Part shown: one piece after another, positions 17,298 through 24,396 of the stretch
How positions within the stretch are numbered: position 1 is the stretch's first letter
Layout: every line of letters begins with the position of its first letter
NCBI GenBank assembly: GCA_040217755.1
Contig: JBEHWJ010000008.1
Location: forward strand, 1 to 49,005
DNA: 49,005 nucleotides
Reading direction: 5' to 3'
Source of the DNA: PHAA01 sp040217755
GTDB lineage: Bacteria; Bacillota; Syntrophomonadia; Syntrophomonadales; Syntrophomonadaceae
Position numbers and translations under genes: made by a program
Notes under the pieces: generated by a model
The model's database searches: none
The model's input: only the letters and a program-made list of their open reading frames with translations
Told to the model about the DNA's origin: nothing

Positions 17298-18425
17298 ATG
17301 CGAAGACAAAGAGCATTTATTGGGTTTATGGTGTCGATAATGATGATAGTCATGATTCTTCCGGTTAATGCCGACCAGCTCAGCGACCAGCAGAAGTTGC
17401 TGGACAGTCTGAACCAGAGGCTGCAGGCCACCCAGAAGAACCTTAACCAAGCCTCCCGGGCAGAGAAAACCATCCTCGGAGAAGTGGAAGGTATCGAGCA
17501 GGGTGCCGAGCAAACCCAGGCGGATATCGATCAACTGACCAGCAAAATTGCCCGCCTGCAGAGTAGGATCGCCACCCTGAACAAGGAGATAAAAGTCCAT
17601 CAGGATAAGCTGGACAAGCAGGTCGCCATCCTGGGCGAAAGATTGGTGGTCATCTATGAACAGGGGGATACCTCGTACCTGGAGGTCTTGTTGGGGGCCA
17701 CCGATATCAAAGACCTGATCACCCGGATGGATATGCTTAGTGCCATCATTGGCCAGGACAAGAAGTTGATCCAGGAAATTAACCTGAACAAAAGAGACCT
17801 GGACAATAAGAAGGCTGACCTGGATGTACAGCAGCGGGAACTCGAATCTTCGCGGGTGACCCTGGTTGAAAAGAAGAAAAAGTTAGCCGAGCAGCTAAAA
17901 CAAAAGAAGGTAGTACTGGCCAGCGTCCAACAGGAAAAGGCCCAATATGCTCAAGCCATGGAGGAATTGGAGCGGGCCTCCGCTGAAGCCGAGGCCATGA
18001 TCCTCAGGTTGCAGGGCAAAGGCGGCAGCATAGGCACCGGATCGTTCACCTGGCCCACGCCGGGTTATAGCAACATTACCTCCGGTTACGGGATGAGATA
18101 TCATCCTATTCTGAAGGTCAACAAATTACATACCGGTATAGATATCGGAGCGCCCAGCGGGGCCAAGATCGTGGCGGCTGACAGCGGCGCGGTCATATAT
18201 TCAGGGTGGTTGGGCGCCTACGGGAACGCCATAATCATAGATCACGGGGCGGGGATCTCGACCCTCTATGGCCACCAATCCTCCCGCTTGGTCAGCGTTG
18301 GAGCCAAAGTTACCAAAGGCCAGACGATAGGGAAGGTAGGCAGTACTGGTTGGAGTACCGGGCCCCACCTCCATTTCGAAGTGAGGAAAAACGGTAATCC
18401 GGTCAACCCCAGATCCTATATTTAA
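17298..18425 (+). CDS. EnvC-like murein hydrolase: coiled coil plus M23 (LytM) peptidase
   Basis: A secreted 375-residue peptidoglycan endopeptidase. A signal peptide (about residues 1-26, ending near VNADQ) is followed by a long coiled coil (about 27-235, heptad-rich in Gln, Lys, Glu and Leu) and a C-terminal LytM domain. Zinc-binding residues are visible as H278 and D282 (HTGIDIGAP) and the HLH motif H357/H359 (PHLHFEVR), so it should be catalytically active, unlike E. coli EnvC, whose LytM domain is degenerate. Coiled-coil M23 proteins next to ftsEX are known partners activated by FtsX. The position 130 bases after ftsX supports that pairing; I infer it is the FtsEX-controlled hydrolase. 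Confidence 0.93.
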   Translation: MRRQRAFIGFMVSIMMIVMILPVNADQLSDQQKLLDSLNQRLQATQKNLNQASRAEKTILGEVEGIEQGAEQTQADIDQLTSKIARLQSRIATLNKEIKVHQDKLDKQVAILGERLVVIYEQGDTSYLEVLLGATDIKDLITRMDMLSAIIGQDKKLIQEINLNKRDLDNKKADLDVQQRELESSRVTLVEKKKKLAEQLKQKKVVLASVQQEKAQYAQAMEELERASAEAEAMILRLQGKGGSIGTGSFTWPTPGYSNITSGYGMRYHPILKVNKLHTGIDIGAPSGAKIVAADSGAVIYSGWLGAYGNAIIIDHGAGISTLYGHQSSRLVSVGAKVTKGQTIGKVGSTGWSTGPHLHFEVRKNGNPVNPRSYI

Positions 18426-18485
18426 AAACTGCAGCTTTGTCAAGGAGGCCAGGCCTCCCGGCGGGGTGTCGAAACTGATCAGAAG

Positions 18486-18517
18486 GGCCAGGAATTTACG
18501 CTATCCTGGCCTATTTT
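18486..18517 (+). terminator. Intrinsic terminator after the M23 peptidase gene
   Basis: GGCCAGGA (18486-18493) and TCCTGGCC (18504-18511) pair around a 10-base loop, followed by TATTTTTATT. A separate short dyad (GGAGG, CCAGG, CCTCC) lies at 18443-18457. Confidence 0.85.
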
Positions 18518-18548
18518 TATTGGCGGTGCTCAGCGAGGCTTCATTGTC

Positions 18549-18577
18549 TTGCACTTCGGTTTAGAGTAACATAGATT
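18549..18577 (+). promoter_or_regulatory. Probable promoter for the ctp protease gene
   Basis: TTGCAC (18549-18554) and TAGATT (18572-18577) are 17 bases apart, between the terminator and the protease gene. Confidence 0.45.
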
Positions 18578-18631
18578 CATGTAACATAATCACGAGCGGG
18601 CGGTAATAAACTGGAACATGGTGGTGCGGTT

Positions 18632-19771
18632 TTGATAAATAAAACTTTGAGATTCATAACGGGCCTGTTGGCTGCGATAGGTCTGGGAGTGGTCCTGCTG
18701 ACCGGTTATGCCATAGGTACCAATTGGAGCGGCTGGAGCAGCCTCTTCAGCGTGATGGGCCTGATTGAGACCGTCTCCCTGAATGAACCCCCTGCTGCCA
18801 AGATGCTGGAAGGAGCGACCGCGGGAATCGTGGCGTCGCTGGAAGACCCTTATTCACGCTACCTCGAAAAGAGCCAGTGGGAGGAATTGCAACTGCAGCT
18901 GAATGCCGAGTTCGGCGGCATCGGTGTCTATGTAGTCGAGACGGAAGAAGGAAAATTGATGATCGTGTCTCCTATCAAAGGGACCCCCGCGGAGAGGGCG
19001 GGTCTCAAAAATGGGGATATAGTGACGCAGATAAACGGCGTCAGCACCTATGGCATGAACCAGGACGATGCGGTCCACCTGATGCGCGGGGATCCGGGTA
19101 CTCAACTGGATATGATGGTCTACCGGCCTGAAGCAGCGCGGGAGATCGAGTTTAAGATAATCCGGGAAATAATCAACGTTCCTTCGGTCGAAGACAAGAT
19201 AATAAACCAGGACCCCCTGTTGGGTTATATCAAATTGAATCAGTTTCATGCCCGTTCGGCCCAGGAGATGGCGGCCAGCGTAAACAAAATGGAAGCCCAG
19301 CAGGCGAAGGGATTGATCCTTGATTTGCGGGATAATGGCGGCGGCGACTTTGACGCCTCAGTGAAGATCGCCGACTTGTTTCTGGGCGAAACTGAAGTGG
19401 TAAGCATCAAGGATGCGCGGGGACACGAGACTGTGCATAAAGCCTATGCCGGGGGCACCTCTCTGCCCATGGTGGTATTGGTCAATAAAAACAGTGCCAG
19501 CGCTTCCGAGATCCTGGCGGGGGCTTTGCAGGACAACAAGCGGGCGGTTCTGGTAGGCGAGAAGACCTTCGGCAAAGGCCTGGTCCAAACCGTCTATCCC
19601 CTGGCCGATGGGGGGGCTTTGAAGCTGACCACTCAGAAATATTTTACTCCGAACGGTACCGATATCAATGAGATCGGTATAAATGCGGATATTGTGGTGC
19701 AAAATGCTGATACGGGTACTGATCTGCAGCTGGAAAGGGCCATTGAATATCTGAAACAGAAGAACTCGTGA
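18632..19771 (+). CDS. Carboxy-terminal processing protease (S41 family, PDZ domain)
   Basis: A membrane-anchored serine protease that cleaves near substrate C-termini outside the membrane, 379 residues. It has an N-terminal membrane helix (about 8-30), a PDZ domain (about 95-175, GGIGVYVVETEEGKLMIV to GLKNGDIVTQING), and the S41 catalytic core. The Ser-Lys dyad is visible as S290 (SASASEI) and K315 (TFGKG). The start is TTG at 18632, a GGTGG-rich stretch just upstream. In Bacillus subtilis, ctpB occupies the same place between ftsX and minJ, which supports orthology to the CtpA/CtpB group. In spore formers CtpB cleaves SpoIVFA; whether this organism uses it so is unknown. Confidence 0.95.
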   Translation: MINKTLRFITGLLAAIGLGVVLLTGYAIGTNWSGWSSLFSVMGLIETVSLNEPPAAKMLEGATAGIVASLEDPYSRYLEKSQWEELQLQLNAEFGGIGVYVVETEEGKLMIVSPIKGTPAERAGLKNGDIVTQINGVSTYGMNQDDAVHLMRGDPGTQLDMMVYRPEAAREIEFKIIREIINVPSVEDKIINQDPLLGYIKLNQFHARSAQEMAASVNKMEAQQAKGLILDLRDNGGGDFDASVKIADLFLGETEVVSIKDARGHETVHKAYAGGTSLPMVVLVNKNSASASEILAGALQDNKRAVLVGEKTFGKGLVQTVYPLADGGALKLTTQKYFTPNGTDINEIGINADIVVQNADTGTDLQLERAIEYLKQKNS

Positions 19772-19797
19772 TTTTCCGGTAGCTTGGGGGTGTGACG

Positions 19798-21045
19798 ATG
19801 GAATTCTTCGGCGCCATCCTGAAAGAACTGGGGCGGGTGTTGGTAAATTATCTAACCTCGCCCTCCTTTTTATTTCTGTACATCATTCTTTTCGCATTGG
19901 TCGCCTTTCAATACCGCAGGTTGCAGACCGCTTCGGAATCAATGCTGCCATGCAGTAAAAACGTATACCTCAGGGCGGCTGCGGTCTCGGCCCTTTTGGG
20001 CCTGGCGGGGGGCGTGGCAGGCAGTGTGATGCTCATCTTGCTGGGGGTCGACCTTACCGGGGTACCGGTGGGAATGTTATGGCTGACCGCGGTTCTGCTG
20101 ATGCTGATCAAACCCCGCTTCATATGCTTCGCCTATGCCGCCGGACTGTTGAGCATCATCAGCCTGGTGACCGGCCGTCCCGATATCGATGTTCCCCAGC
20201 TGATGGGACTGGTAGGGGTATTACATCTGGTGGAGAGCATCTTGATTTTCATCAGTGGCTCGTTCTGCCCCTGGCCAGTATATATCAACAAGGATGGAAG
20301 ACTCCGGGGCGGGTTCAACCTGCAGCAATTCTGGCCCATCCCCCTGGTGGTACTAGTCGCTGTGGGCGTCATCGAACCCCACGGGGCGATATTGGCCCCG
20401 CCGTGGTGGCCCTTGCTGGGGGGAGAAAATAGCTGGGGTGCCAGCCAGACCTATATTTTACTCCCGGTGATGGCCATGCTGGGCTATGGGGAGATTACCA
20501 CCACCAAGACGCCTGCAGCGGCGGTACGTACCTCGTCCCGGCATCTGCTGGCCTACAGCGCCGGATTGATAGGGTTGGCGGTGTTGGCCTCACACTACAG
20601 TCTGCTCCTGCCGGTGGTGGCTTTATACAGCCCGATCGGGCACGAACTGGTCATATGGCTGGCGATGAGGGCTGAAAACGGGGTCCCCCTCTATGTTCCG
20701 CCGCGGCAGGGGGTGATGATCCTGGATGTCCTGCCCGGTACCCCGGCTTATGCCCAGGGTCTGCATTCGCATGACATCATCCTGAGAGCGGGGGGGCAAT
20801 CCGTTAATAGTTACCAGGAGTTTCTGGCTCTATCCAATCAACCGGGAAAGACCCTGCTGATACAAGTGGCCCGTAACCGGGAACAATTCTCGCGGCGTCT
20901 GAAAATCAGGGAAAACCGACCGATCGGAATCATACCAGTCCCGGAGGAAGGGGCCCAGCGGTATTTGTGCATGGCCGACGACGGGATTTTTGCTGCGGTT
21001 GCCCACCTTTGGCGTCAGATCAGGTATAAGCTGTTCACCTCCTAA
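19798..21045 (+). CDS. Polytopic membrane protein with C-terminal PDZ domain (MinJ-like by position)
   Basis: A 415-residue protein with a hydrophobic N-terminal region (about residues 1-290, roughly eight helices) and a C-terminal PDZ domain (about 305-375: GVMILDVLPGTPAYAQGLHSHDIILRAGG is its core, shown here in two parts GVMILDVLPGTPAY and GLHSHDIILRAGG). This layout and length match MinJ, the Bacillus protein that bridges DivIVA and MinD to place the division site. In Bacillus, minJ also directly follows ctpB. The ATG at 19798 is chosen because GGGGGT lies 6 bases upstream; an in-frame GTG at 19792 is less well placed. I cannot show binding partners from sequence, and DivIVA and MinD are not in the window. 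An alternative role is substrate presentation to the ctp protease. Confidence 0.75.
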   Translation: MEFFGAILKELGRVLVNYLTSPSFLFLYIILFALVAFQYRRLQTASESMLPCSKNVYLRAAAVSALLGLAGGVAGSVMLILLGVDLTGVPVGMLWLTAVLLMLIKPRFICFAYAAGLLSIISLVTGRPDIDVPQLMGLVGVLHLVESILIFISGSFCPWPVYINKDGRLRGGFNLQQFWPIPLVVLVAVGVIEPHGAILAPPWWPLLGGENSWGASQTYILLPVMAMLGYGEITTTKTPAAAVRTSSRHLLAYSAGLIGLAVLASHYSLLLPVVALYSPIGHELVIWLAMRAENGVPLYVPPRQGVMILDVLPGTPAYAQGLHSHDIILRAGGQSVNSYQEFLALSNQPGKTLLIQVARNREQFSRRLKIRENRPIGIIPVPEEGAQRYLCMADDGIFAAVAHLWRQIRYKLFTS

Positions 21046-21092
21046 CTACATTTTGAATATATTAGAAGAAAATTAGTGAAGAGGTGGCCGTT

Positions 21093-22163
21093 TTGGGCGA
21101 TCGGGGGAAGACCCGCTATGGTTTTGCCAGTAGTTTTACCAACCTGGGATTTCGCACCTTTATCCCGGATCTGGTGGATGGAATAAGGAAAGTGTATATT
21201 CTGAAGGGGGCGCCGGGATCAGGCAAATCGACCTTCATCCGCCTGGTGGGGGAGGTTCTTTCCGAACAGGGGTACGATATCGAATACTGGGTTTCGTCCC
21301 TGGATCCGGTGGCGCCAGACGGGGTATATATCCCCCAGCTGGATGCGGCGGTGATCAACGGGAGCCTGGCCATACCGGTAGACCCTCAATACCCGCAGGT
21401 CCGGGAGATCATGATCAACCTGGGTGAATATTGTGAAGGCAGCATTGCGGCCGGGAATTTCCGGGCCGTCACCGATCTGCTGGACAGCATAAAGGCATCC
21501 CAGGAACAAGCGGTCCGCCGTATACAAGAGACTACCGAAGCCAAAGAGGAGATCCGGCATTTCAACAGCAGTCATATGGATATGGAAGCCCTTCATACTC
21601 TGGTCGATAAAATATCAGAACGGATCATGGATTACCGCCCGGCGGAGAGACATTATTTTGCCCGGGTCATAACCCCGGACGGCATGGCCGACTATATCGA
21701 CGACTCCAGCCGCGATTGCCGCCAACGGTATATATTTAAGGGTCCCCCGGGAAGCGGAGCATCGGTGGTTATCGCCAAACTGACCCATCAGGCCCGGCAG
21801 AAGGGCTATGCATTGGAGTATTACCATTGCGGCCTGGAATATGGTCATCTGGTCATGGTGATAATCCGCAGCCTGCAAGTGGCTCTGATCGAAGTCGATA
21901 AGGTCGATACCGAGTCCCGCCAGGGTGATATTGTGGTGGATATGCAGGGGTACCTGGATATAGACAGCAACGATCCAGTAAACCTTAAAAGCAGCGAAAC
22001 CGGGCGGCGCTACGAAAGCCTGCTTCTCAAGGCCCAACAGGAGCTGGCTGATGTACAGAGGAAAATCCGCGCCGTGAAAAAGTACTATTGTGAAGCGATG
22101 GATTTTACCAAACTGGATAAGAAGCGTTGCGAGGTTATAAACGATATTCTGAAACTAAAATAG
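21093..22163 (+). CDS. Tandem P-loop NTPase-like protein (PRK06851-like), second site degenerate
   Basis: A 356-residue protein made of two related halves. Each half has the pattern F...I/T PDG..D-Y/L.., then a P-loop. The first is KGAPGSGKST (G39 to T47, K45 present). The second is FKGPPGSGASV (G217 to S224), where A223 replaces the catalytic lysine, so it probably cannot hydrolyse ATP. The first half has WVSSLDPVAPDGVYIPQLDAA and the second YYHCGLEYGHLVMVII after the P-loop, matching a family of uncharacterised Firmicute ATPases that I know as PRK06851. The start is TTG at 21093, 6 bases after GAGGTG; an in-frame GTG at 21084 overlaps that site. It follows the MinJ-like gene by 47 bases. 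The function is unknown. Confidence 0.8.
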   Translation: MGDRGKTRYGFASSFTNLGFRTFIPDLVDGIRKVYILKGAPGSGKSTFIRLVGEVLSEQGYDIEYWVSSLDPVAPDGVYIPQLDAAVINGSLAIPVDPQYPQVREIMINLGEYCEGSIAAGNFRAVTDLLDSIKASQEQAVRRIQETTEAKEEIRHFNSSHMDMEALHTLVDKISERIMDYRPAERHYFARVITPDGMADYIDDSSRDCRQRYIFKGPPGSGASVVIAKLTHQARQKGYALEYYHCGLEYGHLVMVIIRSLQVALIEVDKVDTESRQGDIVVDMQGYLDIDSNDPVNLKSSETGRRYESLLLKAQQELADVQRKIRAVKKYYCEAMDFTKLDKKRCEVINDILKLK

Positions 22164-22267
22164 TTGGGTAGCTCTACAACGTGTTGGCACCCGGCTGCCC
22201 ACGCATACCAGACCCGCACTTAAATACCCGCGGGAGTCCAATTTAACCGCATCCCGACCTGGTACGC

Positions 22268-22296
22268 CCACCGGTAAGGTCAAGTCTTGCCGGTGG
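22268..22296 (+). other. Strong hairpin between the P-loop gene and uvrB
   Basis: CCACCGGTAAG (22268-22278) pairs with CTTGCCGGTGG (22286-22296), 11 bp with one G-U pair and a 7-base loop. There is no T-run directly after it, though a run of seven Ts lies 25 bases later. The rest of 22164-22341 shows nothing that I can identify. Confidence 0.5.
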
Positions 22297-22341
22297 TAAT
22301 GTGTTTATAAAGGGAAAGCGGTTTTTTTGTCGCGCCTATAG

Positions 22342-22347
22342 TATAAT
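22342..22347 (+). promoter_or_regulatory. Probable uvrB promoter (-10 box only)
   Basis: A perfect TATAAT 35 bases before the uvrB start. No good -35 lies at the expected spacing (CGGTTT at best), and I see no clear LexA box. Confidence 0.4.
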
Positions 22348-22382
22348 TAACTGATATCCTCAAATAAGTATAAGGAGTTACC

Positions 22383-24374
22383 ATGCCGGAATTCAGAATT
22401 AATTCGGATTATATGCCAACCGGTGACCAACCTGAAGCCATAAGACAATTGCTTGAAGGGCTAAAGCGGGGTTACCGGGATATGACTTTGCTGGGGGTGA
22501 CCGGTTCCGGCAAGACCTTCACCATGGCTCAGGTAATCCAGGCGGTGCAGCGCCCCACCTTGGTCATGGCCCCCAACAAAACCTTGGCCGGGCAGTTGTT
22601 CTCGGAATTCAGGCAGTTTTTCCCCGACAATGCGGTGGAATACTTTATCAGTTACTATGATTATTATCAGCCGGAAGCATATGTGCCGCACACCGATACC
22701 TACATCGAAAAGGACTCATCCATAAACGATGAGATAGATAAATTCCGTCATTCCGCCACCGCTTCATTGCTGGAGAGACAGGACGTCATCATCATCGCCA
22801 GTGTTTCCTGCATATATGGACTGGGAGCGCCGGAGGACTACTATCAACTGGCCATCTCCCTGCGCCCTGGAGTCCAACTGTCCCGGGAGCGGCTCCTGCA
22901 CCAGCTGGTCGAAAACCACTATGAACGGAATGAGACCACCTTCTTCCGGGGCAACTTCCGGGCCCGGGGGGATGTGGTCGAGATATTCCCGGCATCTTCA
23001 TGGGACAAGGCCCTGCGGGTAGAGTTTTTCGGCGATGAGATCGAGCGCATTCTGGAGTACAAACCGATGACCGGGGAGGTCCTGGGCAAACAGATGCACG
23101 CTATGGTATTTCCGGCCTCCCATTTCGTGACCACCCGTGACAAAATGCTGGCGGCGGCCGAAGAGATCGAGACCGAACTGGCAGTACAGGTGGAGAAGTT
23201 TCAAAAGGAAGGTAAGCTTTTGGAAGCGCAGCGCATCAGCCAGCGAACCCGGTATGATCTGGAGATGATAAAAGAAATCGGCTACTGCAAGGGGATAGAG
23301 AATTATTCCCGTTATATTACGGGGCGCAAGGCGGGGGAACCGCCCTATACCCTGATCGACTTCTTCCCTGAGGATTACCTGCTGTTCATGGATGAATCGC
23401 ATATATCGGTGCCCCAGGTCAGGGGAATGTACGCGGGCGACCGTTCCCGCAAGGAAAACCTGGTCGACTATGGTTTCCGGCTCCCTTCCGCCCTTGACAA
23501 CCGCCCCCTGACTTTTCAGGAATTCGACGCCAAGATCAACCAGGTCATCTATGTCAGCGCGACTCCCGGAGACTATGAGTTGGAAAAAAGCAGGCTGGTG
23601 GCGGATCAGGTGATCAGGCCTACTGGCTTGCTGGATCCGGTAATCGAGGTGCGCCCTACGCTGAACCAGATCGACGACCTAATGGCCGAAATCCAGATCC
23701 AGGTGGAAAAGGGGTACCGGGTGCTGGTTACCACTTTGACCAAGCGCATGGCGGAGGACCTCTGCGATTACCTGGCAGATGCCGGGATCAAGGTGCGGTA
23801 CATGCACTCGGATGTTGAGGCCCTGGAGCGGATGGAGATATTGAGGGAATTGCGCACTGGGGTATTCGACGTACTGGTGGGAATAAACCTATTGCGGGAG
23901 GGATTGGACCTGCCCGAGGTTGCGCTGGTAGCCATTCTGGACGCAGACAAGGAAGGGTTCCTGCGCTCGGGCCGCTCTCTGATTCAGACCTCCGGCCGGG
24001 CGGCCCGGAACGTGGAAGGCAAGGTGGTCATGTACGCCGACCGGGTCACCCCTTCGATGCAGCAGGCCCTCAACGAAACCAACCGCCGCCGAGAGAAACA
24101 GACGGCCCACAACCTGGCTCATAATATAACTCCGGAGTCTATCAAAAAGGCAATATTTGCGACCATCGAAGCCACTGTCCAGGAAGAAGCGGGAGAATAC
24201 CAGCCGCCCCTTTTTGAGGGATTGAGCAAGGAAGAGAGAAACCGCCTGGCAGGTGAGATGGAGATCGAGATGCGCAAGGCGGCCGAATCCTTGGAATTCG
24301 AAAAGGCTGCCCAGCTCCGGGATTTGATCAGGGAACTGAATCTGCCCCCCAAAAAGAAGCGTAAGAAGAGATAG
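22383..24374 (+). CDS. uvrB: Excinuclease ABC subunit B
   Basis: The damage-verifying helicase-like subunit of nucleotide excision repair, 663 residues. Walker A is GVTGSGKTFT, the beta-hairpin that clamps DNA contains YYDYYQPEAYVP, and helicase motifs follow (DESHISVPQ, LLREGLDLPEV, QTSGRAARN). The C-terminal UVR domain (EMRKAAESLEFEKAAQLRD) is the UvrC contact. ATG 22383 has AAGGAG upstream and gives the usual FRINSDYMPTGDQPEAI beginning. uvrA follows after 22 bases. The C-terminus ends in a basic KKKRKKR tail. Confidence 0.98.
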   Translation: MPEFRINSDYMPTGDQPEAIRQLLEGLKRGYRDMTLLGVTGSGKTFTMAQVIQAVQRPTLVMAPNKTLAGQLFSEFRQFFPDNAVEYFISYYDYYQPEAYVPHTDTYIEKDSSINDEIDKFRHSATASLLERQDVIIIASVSCIYGLGAPEDYYQLAISLRPGVQLSRERLLHQLVENHYERNETTFFRGNFRARGDVVEIFPASSWDKALRVEFFGDEIERILEYKPMTGEVLGKQMHAMVFPASHFVTTRDKMLAAAEEIETELAVQVEKFQKEGKLLEAQRISQRTRYDLEMIKEIGYCKGIENYSRYITGRKAGEPPYTLIDFFPEDYLLFMDESHISVPQVRGMYAGDRSRKENLVDYGFRLPSALDNRPLTFQEFDAKINQVIYVSATPGDYELEKSRLVADQVIRPTGLLDPVIEVRPTLNQIDDLMAEIQIQVEKGYRVLVTTLTKRMAEDLCDYLADAGIKVRYMHSDVEALERMEILRELRTGVFDVLVGINLLREGLDLPEVALVAILDADKEGFLRSGRSLIQTSGRAARNVEGKVVMYADRVTPSMQQALNETNRRREKQTAHNLAHNITPESIKKAIFATIEATVQEEAGEYQPPLFEGLSKEERNRLAGEMEIEMRKAAESLEFEKAAQLRDLIRELNLPPKKKRKKR

Positions 24375-24396
24375 CCATATTTTAGGCAGGAGCAAG

